Shown: positions 8,448 to 16,120 of the stretch, piece by piece
How positions within the stretch are numbered: the first letter of the stretch is position 1
Layout: each line of letters opens with the position of its first letter
Source: Ferrimonas sp048263965
GTDB taxonomy: Bacteria > Pseudomonadota > Gammaproteobacteria > Enterobacterales > Shewanellaceae
NCBI RefSeq assembly: GCF_048263965.1
Contig: NZ_JBLXDO010000013.1
Location: forward strand, 53,669 to 117,668
Direction of reading: 5' to 3'
DNA length: 64,000 bases
Position numbers and translations under genes: made by a program
The notes under the pieces: model-generated
Database searches by the model: none
The model's input: the letters and a program-made list of their open reading frames with translations, nothing else
Told to the model about the DNA's origin: nothing

Positions 8448-9671
8448 CTATTTGTCGGAGACCTTGGCCAGTCCCTTCTCCGCCAGTTGCTCAATCGCCT
8501 CATCGCTGTAGCCGATCTCGCTCAAAATGGCGGCGGTGTCCATGCCGTGACCCGGCATGCCGCGCCAGATCTGGCAGGGGTTGTTCTTGAACTTGGGCAT
8601 CACGTTGGGGCCCTTGCAGGTGTCACCCTTCATGGTCTGCCACTCGGTGATCGACTCGCGAGCCACGTACTGGGGGTTATCCTCCAGATCTTCGGCGCTC
8701 AGCACCTTGGCACAGGCGATCTTCAGTTCGGCAAAACGCTCACGTACCTCGGCCACCGAGCGGGTATTGATGTAGCGGTCCAAGGCATCCTCAATCTCCT
8801 GCCCGTGAGGACATTCGATGCGGTGAATCAGCTGGGTGCCTTCCGGAACCGCCTCGGTGCCCAGCAGGTGGGCCAGGCCGATATCCTTGAACAGCTCCTC
8901 AATTTGATTGGCACCCACCATCTCCATGACGATGTAGCCGTCTTCACACTTATACAGGCCACAACCGGCGTAGTAGGGATCCCGTCCCTTGTACTGACGG
9001 GGCGCCATCTTGCCGCCGTTGAAGTAGTCCATCATGAAGTACTGGCCCATGCGCAGCATCACCTCATACATGGCCACGTCGATGCTCTCACCCTTGCCGG
9101 TCTCCTTGGCCTTGTGGAACGCCGCCAGGGCGGCACTGGTCACGGTCAGGCCGGAGAAATAGTCGGCGGCATAGGGGAAGGCGGAGGCAGGCTGGTCGAT
9201 GTCACCGTTCTGCATCAGGTAGCCGCTGAAGCCCTGGGCGATGGTGTTATAGGCCGCCAGGTTGGTGTACTCGTCGGTGCCATACTGGCCGAAACCGGAC
9301 AGGTGACCGATCACCAGCTTGGGGTTGCGCTCCCACAGCAGTTCATCGGTGATGCCACGACGGGCAAAGGCAGGCCCTTTGCTGGCCTCGATGAAGATGT
9401 CGGTGGTCTCCATCAGCTTGAGGAAAGCCTCGCGCCCCTCATCCTTGAAGATGTTCAGGGAGAGCGCATGCAGGTTACGGCGAGACAGCTCTGGGTAGTT
9501 GGGCTGCACCCGGATGGTGTCGGTGTAGGCCACGTTCTCGATCCAGATCACCTCGGCGCCCCACTCGGCCATCATCTGGGCAGAGAAGGGACCAGCAATC
9601 TCGATGCCGGAGAATACAACCCGAACGCCGGCCAGGGGACCAAACTCGGGAGTGAAAAGCTTTTGGGACAT
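8448..9671 (-). CDS. caiB: L-carnitine/crotonobetaine CoA-transferase
   Basis: Family III CoA-transferase that moves CoA between gamma-butyrobetainyl-CoA or crotonobetainyl-CoA and carnitine, so the pathway cycles without spending ATP each turn. 407 residues with very strong similarity to E. coli CaiB (405): VRVVFSGIEIAGPF near the N-terminus, and ADYFSGL carrying the catalytic aspartate (Asp170 here, Asp169 in E. coli). The ATG at 9669-9671 is preceded by AAAGGA eight bases away; an upstream in-frame start lacks this. Hairpin-containing gaps lie on both sides. Confidence 0.97.
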   Translation of the reverse strand: MSQKLFTPEFGPLAGVRVVFSGIEIAGPFSAQMMAEWGAEVIWIENVAYTDTIRVQPNYPELSRRNLHALSLNIFKDEGREAFLKLMETTDIFIEASKGPAFARRGITDELLWERNPKLVIGHLSGFGQYGTDEYTNLAAYNTIAQGFSGYLMQNGDIDQPASAFPYAADYFSGLTVTSAALAAFHKAKETGKGESIDVAMYEVMLRMGQYFMMDYFNGGKMAPRQYKGRDPYYAGCGLYKCEDGYIVMEMVGANQIEELFKDIGLAHLLGTEAVPEGTQLIHRIECPHGQEIEDALDRYINTRSVAEVRERFAELKIACAKVLSAEDLEDNPQYVARESITEWQTMKGDTCKGPNVMPKFKNNPCQIWRGMPGHGMDTAAILSEIGYSDEAIEQLAEKGLAKVSDK

Positions 9672-9708
9672 GATGGTCGTCCTTTTCAAAATCAGTCTGT
9701 GTTGGAGC

Positions 9709-9749
9709 GCCGCCGATGGCGGCTGCCCGGGGGAGGTCCTCCCCCGGGC
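9709..9749 (-). other. Paired GC-rich hairpins between caiA and caiB
   Basis: Two adjacent inverted repeats: a 6-bp stem with a 3-base loop (9709-9714 with 9718-9723) and a 12-bp repeat around one central base (9725-9736 with 9738-9749). No T-run follows on the minus strand. They probably form stable intercistronic RNA structures that set relative transcript levels. Confidence 0.6.
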
Positions 9750-9756
9750 TCCTTGC

Positions 9757-10893
9757 TTAGCGGTACTCTTTCAGTACTGCACGACCCAGGGTCAGGATCT
9801 GCATCTCATCAGAGCCACCGGAGACACGATCGACCCGCAGATCGCGCCAGAAACGGCTGATGCGGTGTTCGCCGGCGATGGCGTAGCCACCCAGCACCTG
9901 CATGGCGGAGTCCACCACCTCGAAGGCCGCGTTGGCGCAGTAGAACTTACACATGGCGGCATCACCGGAGGTCATCATGCCGTTATCCGCCTTCCAGGCC
10001 ACGTGGTAGATCATGTTCTTCATGTTGCTCAGGCGGATGGCCATGTGAGCAAACTTCTCCTGGATCAGCTGGGTACGGCCGATGGCCTGGCCAAACTGAA
10101 CCCGCTGGTTGGCGTACTTGGCTGCGTCTTCGAAGGCGCAGTAAGCGGTACCGTAGTTGGTGCAGGCCACCAGGAAGCGCTCCATATCGAACTCCTCCTT
10201 CACCCGGTTAAAACCGTTGCCTTCGGCGCCGAAGAAGTCCTTCTCCTCCAGCTCGACGTCGGTGAAGGTCACCTCGCAGCAGCTGTCCATCTTCAGGCCC
10301 AGCTTGGGCAGTTTGCTCAGCTTGATGCCGGCCTTGGTCATGTCCACGAAGAATTCGGAGAACACCGGAGTGTCGGAGGAAGCATCGCGAGCCATCACTA
10401 CCAGGTAAGGCGTACCCGCGGCGGAGGTGATGAAGCACTTGCTGCCGTTGAGGTAGATCTTGCCATCTTTACGCAGGTAGTTGGTGGTCAGGCTGCCCAC
10501 ATCGGAGCCGGCGCCAGGCTCGGTGATGGCGGAGTTCCACATCTGCTTGCCGGTGCCACGCAGAGCCATGATCTTGTCGATCTGCTCATCGGTGCCTTCA
10601 CGCAGCACTGTGGTGAAGCCAGCCAGCTGGTACAGCACGTAGGTGGGCGCACCCAGGCGGCCCAGCTCTTCCCAGATCACCGCCAGGGTGGTGAGGCCGG
10701 CGTCAAAGCCATCGTGCTCTTCCGGCAGCAGCAGGCTGTCGATGCCCATCTCCGCCAGCTCCTTCACGAAACGCTCGGGGTAGGTGCTGGTCTCGTCGCA
10801 CTCGGCGAAGTAGGCCTCCCAGTTCTCGCGCTCCATCAGGTCACGTACGCCTTTGACAAACAGTTCCTGCTCGTCGGTCAATCTGTAGTCCAT
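9757..10893 (-). CDS. caiA: Crotonobetainyl-CoA reductase
   Basis: Flavoprotein of the acyl-CoA dehydrogenase family that runs as a reductase, turning crotonobetainyl-CoA into gamma-butyrobetainyl-CoA with electrons from the FixABCX system. 378 residues with E. coli CaiA landmarks: NWEAYFAECD, MGIDSLLLPEEHDG, LGRLGAPTYVLYQL, TGKQMWNSAITEPGAGSD, LGLKMDSCCEVTF and FWRDLRVDRVSGGSDEMQILTLGRAVLK. Start ATG at 10891-10893. It is second in the cai operon, 58 bases after caiT. A close paralogue lies at 23074-24225 on the other strand. Confidence 0.97.
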   Translation of the reverse strand: MDYRLTDEQELFVKGVRDLMERENWEAYFAECDETSTYPERFVKELAEMGIDSLLLPEEHDGFDAGLTTLAVIWEELGRLGAPTYVLYQLAGFTTVLREGTDEQIDKIMALRGTGKQMWNSAITEPGAGSDVGSLTTNYLRKDGKIYLNGSKCFITSAAGTPYLVVMARDASSDTPVFSEFFVDMTKAGIKLSKLPKLGLKMDSCCEVTFTDVELEEKDFFGAEGNGFNRVKEEFDMERFLVACTNYGTAYCAFEDAAKYANQRVQFGQAIGRTQLIQEKFAHMAIRLSNMKNMIYHVAWKADNGMMTSGDAAMCKFYCANAAFEVVDSAMQVLGGYAIAGEHRISRFWRDLRVDRVSGGSDEMQILTLGRAVLKEYR

Positions 10894-10951
10894 ATTTCAA
10901 TACCTTCTATTTACTTGCTTTCAGGGGACGTAGGTCGTCACCAAATGGAAT

Positions 10952-12487
10952 CTAATCTGCCCACTTGTTGCGCTTGGCGTCCTTGAGGAAGGACATGATC
11001 ACCAGGATGTTGACGATCACCAGAGGCGCGCCGCCGGCAATGATGGCGGTCTGCAGAGGCTTGAGGCCACCCAGGGAGAGCAGCACGATGCCGATAATTC
11101 CCACCAGTACGGACCAGCCCACACGAATCCACACTGGTGGCTCATTGTCGGCGTCCACGCCCTTACAGGTGGACATGGCCAGGGTGTAGGAACAGGCGTT
11201 GATCAGGGTCACTGTGGCCAGGAAACAGAGGATGAAGAAGCCCCACATGGTAATGGTGCTCATGGGCAGGGCCGCCCAGGTCTCGATGATGGCTCTTGGC
11301 GCACCATGCTCCTGAATCAGCGCTCCCATGTTGATGATCCCCTCATGCATCAGGTTCACGGTGTTGGAGCCCAGGATGGTCCACAGGAACCAGGTGGAAG
11401 CGGTCAGGCCACCCACCATGGTCAGGCACAGCTGACGTACGGTGCGGCCACGGGAGATCTTCGCCAGGAAGATGCACATCTGGATGCCGTAAACCACCCA
11501 CCATGCCCAGTAGAACACGGTCCAGTCCTGAGGCCAGCTGCCTTCACTGATGGAGCTGGTGTAGAACAGCATGCGAGGCAGGTAGTCGATCATCACGCCC
11601 ACAGACTCGGTGAAGTAGTTCACGGTGAAGCTGGTGGCGCCGATGAGGAATACCCAAACCAGCATGATGATGCTCAGGTAGCTACGCAGGTCACTGGCGA
11701 TCTTGATGCCTTTGGTCAGGCCGAAAGCCACACACACGGCGTTGAAGATGATCCAGACGGAGATAACGAAAGTATCCACTTCGATGGTGCGTGGAATGCC
11801 AAACAGCCACTGGATGCATTCAGTCACCAGAGGCGTGGCCAGACCCAGGCTGGTGCCCATGGCCAGAATCAGTGCAACCACGTAGATGTTGTCGATGATG
11901 GAACCGGCGATGCCCTTATGGTGCTTACCCAGTACAGGCTCCAGGGTGCCACTGGGGCGAACCACGTCCATCTTCTTCACAAACAGGAAGTAACCCAGGG
12001 CCACGGTAAAGAAGCCATAACCCATCCAGGGCAGAGGGCCCCAATGGAACAGGCTGTAAGCCACGCCCAGCTCCTTCGCCTGAACCGACATGGATTCCAG
12101 CTCGAAGGGTGGGTAGGTCAGGTAGTAATAGGCCTCCAGGGAGCCCCAGTAAAGTACAGCCGCCGACGTACAGGAGGCGAACATCAGGAAGATCCAGCTT
12201 CCGGTACTGAACTCAGGTTCCTCCTGGCCCAGGCGATTGTTGGCGTAGGGTCCCCACACCAGCCAGGCCCAGCCAACGGCCAGAGCGATCATGTACCACT
12301 CGAAGGCCCAACCCCAGCTGTGGGTCAGGTAAGAAAATACTGCGCTGATCGCCTGGTTGGCCGCGTCCAGATCCCTAACGGTCAGGTAGGACAGCAGGAT
12401 CACCACCAGCAGTGAGGGAAAGAATACGGTTTTCTCGATCCCCACTTTTTTCGGGAGTGCGCCTTTTAACGCTTGTACACCGTTCAT
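10952..12487 (-). CDS. caiT: L-carnitine/gamma-butyrobetaine antiporter CaiT
   Basis: BCCT-family inner-membrane exchanger (511 residues, 12 predicted helices) that imports carnitine or crotonobetaine against gamma-butyrobetaine. CaiT-type features are FASCTSAAVLYWGS instead of the glycine-rich sodium-dependent segment, HWGPLPW, WTVFYWAWW in helix 8 with the downstream methionine in GIQMCIF, and the arginine of SDLRSYLS. As I recall the CaiT structures, that methionine and arginine stand in for the sodium sites, giving sodium-independent exchange. ATG at 12485-12487 with GGAG eight bases upstream. A 9-bp hairpin sits just 5' of this ribosome-binding site. Confidence 0.97.
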   Translation of the reverse strand: MNGVQALKGALPKKVGIEKTVFFPSLLVVILLSYLTVRDLDAANQAISAVFSYLTHSWGWAFEWYMIALAVGWAWLVWGPYANNRLGQEEPEFSTGSWIFLMFASCTSAAVLYWGSLEAYYYLTYPPFELESMSVQAKELGVAYSLFHWGPLPWMGYGFFTVALGYFLFVKKMDVVRPSGTLEPVLGKHHKGIAGSIIDNIYVVALILAMGTSLGLATPLVTECIQWLFGIPRTIEVDTFVISVWIIFNAVCVAFGLTKGIKIASDLRSYLSIIMLVWVFLIGATSFTVNYFTESVGVMIDYLPRMLFYTSSISEGSWPQDWTVFYWAWWVVYGIQMCIFLAKISRGRTVRQLCLTMVGGLTASTWFLWTILGSNTVNLMHEGIINMGALIQEHGAPRAIIETWAALPMSTITMWGFFILCFLATVTLINACSYTLAMSTCKGVDADNEPPVWIRVGWSVLVGIIGIVLLSLGGLKPLQTAIIAGGAPLVIVNILVIMSFLKDAKRNKWAD

Positions 12488-12504
12488 CCTAAAATCTCCA
12501 TATC

Positions 12505-12533
12505 TGCCGATTAGATATAATAAATAATCGGCA
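12505..12533 (-). other. Stem-loop just upstream of the caiT ribosome-binding site
   Basis: A perfect 9-bp inverted repeat (12505-12513 with 12525-12533, 11-base AT-rich loop) in the 194-base gap between the barrel gene and caiT. It ends a few bases before the caiT GGAG. There is no T-tract, so an mRNA structure or operator is likelier than a terminator. Confidence 0.55.
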
Positions 12534-12681
12534 AGTTGTGATTTGTATTTGCTTCCACTCTAAATTCAGACAAAGCGATGCCCGGGCTGATATTTGTACA
12601 TATCGCCTTAAAGAGTGGTTTGATTTTTTTCTGCCCCTAACGAGGCAATATTAAGCTGTTTCTAATTTAGCAAAATGCTTA

Positions 12682-13776
12682 TCAGAAATAGTACTGCATA
12701 TTAATGTTAAATCGACCGTTCCAGTCACCAGAAGCCTGTTCCAGACCCAGGCTATTTCCGCCCAGCCACAGAACATTCTTGGCATTGTAGTAATCGACAT
12801 AAACAAAGAACTGCTTATAGGAAACAGAGAAGCCCGTGGAGTTCAGAATAGAATCATCAAAACCGGCCTCATCGGGCTGAAGTACACTGTAGTCGTTATA
12901 CAGGGTGATGGTTCCCCAGCTCATTGGGAACTTCTTAGAAACGTTGGCGGTAAGAATTTTACCTTCACTGGCCACTTCATAGAAACCAGTTACTGCACCA
13001 ATACCAATCTTATTGGTGTCCACTTCTCCATCATCATATTGGTCGAAGCTGTAATCCAGATATTGCAGCTGCAGACCCCACTCACCCATGGACAGATCAC
13101 CGTGAGCGGCCCAGGTGAAGGTATCACCAGACTCGTTTTCAATTGCGTTGTACAGCTGGCCATATTCCAGTGAGGCGCCCAGCAGCAACTGGTAGTTTTC
13201 ACCTTCCAGACGATAGGACTGGCGCAGATCGAAGGTGTTGCGCTCTTCGTTGTTGTAGGTGTTATCACCAATGGTTCCGGAGCTTACGGTACCAGCGTAA
13301 TGACGATAATCGCTGGCGCCATAGGTGGCTCCTTGGTGGAAAGAAAACTCTGTTTCCCAAGGACCTTTTTTATAGGACAGGTTGGCACCCACACCCCAGT
13401 CATCCTCGAAACCCAGGTAGTAGTTCAGGCTGTACCACCAGTTGTGAGAGGCAAAGTTCTTGTTGCCGAACGCCTTCTCGACCACACCCAGCTTAAAGGT
13501 CAGGTCGTCGCTGGCATTCCAGTACGCGTAGGCATACTTGAGGTAGTCATAGGAGTCGGTGAAGCGGTACTCCGCGGTCACACCATAGTCTTCCCAGTCC
13601 TCAGACAACTTGATGGCAAACATGTTGAAATCAAGATCGCCCGATGTGGCTTTAGAGGAATCACTGAAATCCTTCCAAGCATAGTTAACACGGACATTTC
13701 CACCCACTTCAACAGCACTTGCTGTATTGCTCACAAGAAATAGAGCCAGTGGCAAAGCTAATATTTTTTTATTCAT
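12682..13776 (-). CDS. Outer-membrane beta-barrel protein, putative carnitine porin
   Basis: A 364-residue secreted protein. A signal peptide (MNKKILALPLALFLVSNTASA, cut before VEVGG) precedes alternating polar/aromatic strands such as GVTAEYRF, WGVGANLSY and LTANVSKKF, and the chain ends in QYYF with the terminal phenylalanine typical of BAM-assembled barrels. I do not recognise a named family with confidence; it is porin-like in size. The ATG at 13774-13776 has GGAGG eight bases upstream. It is the first minus-strand gene after the divergent cai/fix promoter region and lies 194 bases before caiT, so it probably carries carnitine or betaines across the outer membrane. That role is inferred from context alone. 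Confidence 0.8.
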   Translation of the reverse strand: MNKKILALPLALFLVSNTASAVEVGGNVRVNYAWKDFSDSSKATSGDLDFNMFAIKLSEDWEDYGVTAEYRFTDSYDYLKYAYAYWNASDDLTFKLGVVEKAFGNKNFASHNWWYSLNYYLGFEDDWGVGANLSYKKGPWETEFSFHQGATYGASDYRHYAGTVSSGTIGDNTYNNEERNTFDLRQSYRLEGENYQLLLGASLEYGQLYNAIENESGDTFTWAAHGDLSMGEWGLQLQYLDYSFDQYDDGEVDTNKIGIGAVTGFYEVASEGKILTANVSKKFPMSWGTITLYNDYSVLQPDEAGFDDSILNSTGFSVSYKQFFVYVDYYNAKNVLWLGGNSLGLEQASGDWNGRFNINMQYYF

Positions 13777-13884
13777 TACATCGACCTCCATTTTAGGTTG
13801 TTCGCATTATGCATATTGATTTCGTGGAAAAAACCGCCCCTCGTCACAATTCACTCTCCAAGATCGGGGCCAAACCGGCATTTA

Positions 13885-13900
13885 TTTGACTACTATCACA
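13885..13900. promoter_or_regulatory. CRP-like site, cai side
   Basis: TTTGA-N6-TCACA, one mismatch from the CRP core TGTGA-N6-TCACA with exact spacing. It lies about 110 bases upstream of the barrel-gene start. Anaerobic carnitine genes in E. coli are CRP-activated, which fits. Confidence 0.55.
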
Positions 13901-13968
13901 CTTTTCTTGGGCGAAACTTTGTTTTGCGCTTTTTTTGCACACCCCAAAAAGTGTGAATCGCATTTTTT

Positions 13969-13984
13969 TGTGACGGAGATAACA
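13969..13984. promoter_or_regulatory. Second CRP-like site
   Basis: TGTGA-N6-TAACA, again one mismatch from the consensus with exact spacing, about midway between the two divergent operons. A weaker half-site (TGTGA at 13952-13956) is next to it. Confidence 0.45.
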
Positions 13985-14213
13985 TTTAGGTCGCCACAAG
14001 GACGGTTTCAATTGCCCTGAGAATATTTCGAGTTGTATTAATAAAAGCCAGAAAACAAACCAAGGAAATGAAATTGCTCGGCGCGAATCTTTTTACTGAA
14101 AAACGATTCCTTTCTTGAAGATAAGCAGTAATAACAATTGGCACCACCGCACATTTAAAATGGGCCGTGAACAACATTTGTTACCCAGTTAAAAACTGAG
14201 CAATAAAATTGGT

Positions 14214-14227
14214 TTGTACGTTATCAA
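14214..14227. promoter_or_regulatory. FNR-like site upstream of fixA
   Basis: TTGTA-CGTT-ATCAA matches the FNR consensus TTGAT-N4-ATCAA in eight of ten defined bases, including the complete right half. Its centre is about 97 bases before the fixA ATG, compatible with a -41.5 activator position and a leader of about 55 bases. The function fits anaerobic expression. Confidence 0.45.
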
Positions 14228-14245
14228 CCCCACAGTTTGCCCTGT

Positions 14246-14286
14246 GGTAAGTGAAAAAGTGTTTCCCCTTCCCTTTGTCACTTACC
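14246..14286 (+). promoter_or_regulatory. Inverted repeat in the fixA leader
   Basis: GGTAAGTGA (14246-14254) and its exact reverse complement TCACTTACC (14278-14286) flank a 23-base pyrimidine-rich spacer, 32 bases before the fixA start. It could be a dyad operator for an unidentified regulator or a leader-RNA stem. Confidence 0.45.
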
Positions 14287-14317
14287 CCGGCAACGCAACA
14301 GCAACACTGGAGAGACG

Positions 14318-15091
14318 ATGAAAATCCTTGCGTGTTACAAACTGGTTCCCGAGGAGCAGGACATCAACGTGCAGGCAGACGGTGCCATAGACACCGCCAA
14401 AGCTGCGATGAAGATCAGCCAATTTGATCTGAGTGCCGTCGAGGCGGCTGTCCAGCTCAAGGCTCAATTGGGTGAAGGCCACATCACCGCACTGAGCATG
14501 GGTGGCAAAGCTCTGGAAGCCCCCAAAGCCAAGAAAGACATCCTGTCCCGCGGCCCGGACGCACTGACACTGGCAGTGGACGACAGCTTTGAACAGGCCC
14601 TGCCTCATCACACCGCCCGGGTACTGGCCACCGCCGCGCAGAAGAGTGAATTTGACCTCATCATCTGTGGTGACGGCTCCGGCGACCTCTATGCCCAACA
14701 GGTCGGCTTGTTGCTGGGTGAGCAACTGCAGCTGCCCAACATCAATGGCGTCAGCAAAATCGTCGGTGCCGAAGCCGGCATTCTGACCGTTGAGCGCGAA
14801 TTGGATGATGAAGTCGAGGTGCTGGCCATTCCCCTGCCCGCGGTAATCTCCGTATCCGCCGACATCAACGAGCCACAAATCCCCTCCATGAAGGCGATTC
14901 TGGGCGCGGCGAAGAAACCCAGCACCATTCTCCGTCAGGCGGACCTCGGCCCCATCGAGGTACCGGCCATGGCCGAACTGCTGACAGTGAAAGCCCCTGA
15001 GCAGCAGGAGCGCAAACGCATCCTGATTGAGGGTGACGGTGATGACCAGATCGCCGAATTCGCTGACCACCTGCGCAAAGCCGCCAACTGA
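14318..15091 (+). CDS. fixA: Electron transfer flavoprotein beta subunit FixA
   Basis: Beta subunit (257 residues) of the FixAB electron-transfer flavoprotein, which relays electrons to CaiA. It begins MKILACYKLVPEEQD, as FixA proteins do, and carries the ETF-beta segments AVEAAVQLK, DLIICGDGSGD and PLPAVISVSADINEPQIPSMKAIL. Start ATG with GGAG five bases upstream. First gene of fixABCX, 17 bases before fixB, divergent from the cai operon as in E. coli. Confidence 0.96.
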   Translation: MKILACYKLVPEEQDINVQADGAIDTAKAAMKISQFDLSAVEAAVQLKAQLGEGHITALSMGGKALEAPKAKKDILSRGPDALTLAVDDSFEQALPHHTARVLATAAQKSEFDLIICGDGSGDLYAQQVGLLLGEQLQLPNINGVSKIVGAEAGILTVERELDDEVEVLAIPLPAVISVSADINEPQIPSMKAILGAAKKPSTILRQADLGPIEVPAMAELLTVKAPEQQERKRILIEGDGDDQIAEFADHLRKAAN

Positions 15092-15108
15092 TTTCGGAGA
15101 AGAGAAGA

Positions 15109-16050
15109 ATGAGCAAACTGCAAAATGTATGGGTTTTCAGTGATAACCCTTCCCGTCTGCCTGAGCTGATTGCCGGTGCCGGCCAACTGGGTGAACAGGT
15201 CAGTGCCCTGGTGCTGGGTTCCCAGCAGCAGGTTGACCAGGCCCTGGCCCTCGGCGCTCACAAGGTGTATCACCTTGGCGAGAAGCCTGCCGAGCGCATC
15301 GTCGAAGACTATGCCGATACCCTGATGGCGATCCTCGGTGAGACCAGCGACCGCAGCCTGGTACTTCTGGCGGCAACCCGCCGCTGCAAGGCGCTGGCCG
15401 CCAAGCTGGGTAACCGCCTCAGCGGCGCCGTGTTCAACGATGCCAGTGAGATCCGTTGCGAAGCCGACGCCATTGTCGCCAAGCACATGGTCTACGGAGG
15501 CCTGGCCCTGGGCGAGGAGAAGCTTACCTCCAAGATCACCCTGGTGACCCTGGCATCCGGCACCTTTGAGCCTGCGGCCGAAGGCGCAGCCCAGGGTGAG
15601 GTGCTGACCCTGCCCTTCGTCGAGCCCAAAACCGCCATTAAATGCATCGAGCGCCGCGCCAAAGAGGGTGAGGGTGTGGATCTGTCCCGGGCCAAGCGCG
15701 TTGTCGGCGTGGGCAGCGGCATTGTGTCCCAGGAGAACCTGAAGCAGGCCGAGGCCCTGGCTGGCCTGCTGGGTGCCGAGATGGGTTGCAGCCGCCCCAT
15801 CGCGGAAACCGAAAAATGGATGGAGCGCGAGCGCTACATCGGCGTTTCCGGGGTAATGCTCAAGCCGGAACTCTACCTGGCGGTTGGGATCTCCGGTCAG
15901 ATCCAGCACATGGTGGGCGTCAACGGTGCCCAAACCATCATCGCCATCAACAAGGACAAGAACGCCCCCATCTTCCAGTACGCCGATTACGGCCTGGTGG
16001 GTGACACCACCAAGGTGATCCCGGCCCTGGTAGCGGCTCTCAAGGGCTGA
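15109..16050 (+). CDS. fixB: Electron transfer flavoprotein alpha subunit FixB
   Basis: FAD-binding partner of FixA, 313 residues. The C-terminal ETF-alpha domain contains GCSRPIAET, YIGVSGVMLKPELYLAVGISG and the signature QHMVGVNGAQTIIAINKDKNAPIFQYADYGLVGD, typical of the FAD pocket. The start is ATG after GGAGAAGAGAAG. It lies between fixA (17-base gap) and fixC (70-base gap); electrons are expected to pass from FixCX to FixAB to crotonobetainyl-CoA reductase. Confidence 0.96.
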   Translation: MSKLQNVWVFSDNPSRLPELIAGAGQLGEQVSALVLGSQQQVDQALALGAHKVYHLGEKPAERIVEDYADTLMAILGETSDRSLVLLAATRRCKALAAKLGNRLSGAVFNDASEIRCEADAIVAKHMVYGGLALGEEKLTSKITLVTLASGTFEPAAEGAAQGEVLTLPFVEPKTAIKCIERRAKEGEGVDLSRAKRVVGVGSGIVSQENLKQAEALAGLLGAEMGCSRPIAETEKWMERERYIGVSGVMLKPELYLAVGISGQIQHMVGVNGAQTIIAINKDKNAPIFQYADYGLVGDTTKVIPALVAALKG

Positions 16051-16120
16051 TAGCTCTCCGCCAGCGGTCCCGTTTCAGGAGGAAGCGGGACCCGGCATCC
16101 AGCGATAGAGAAACAAGACT

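Larger units (their letters stand above)
13777..14317. promoter_or_regulatory. Divergent promoter region between the cai and fix operons
   Basis: A 541-base, AT-rich non-coding stretch separating the minus-strand barrel/cai genes from plus-strand fixABCX. It contains two CRP-like boxes, one FNR-like box and a 9-bp inverted repeat (listed separately). The equivalent E. coli region is also divergent and controlled by CRP, FNR and CaiF. No caiF homologue is in this window. Confidence 0.75.
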
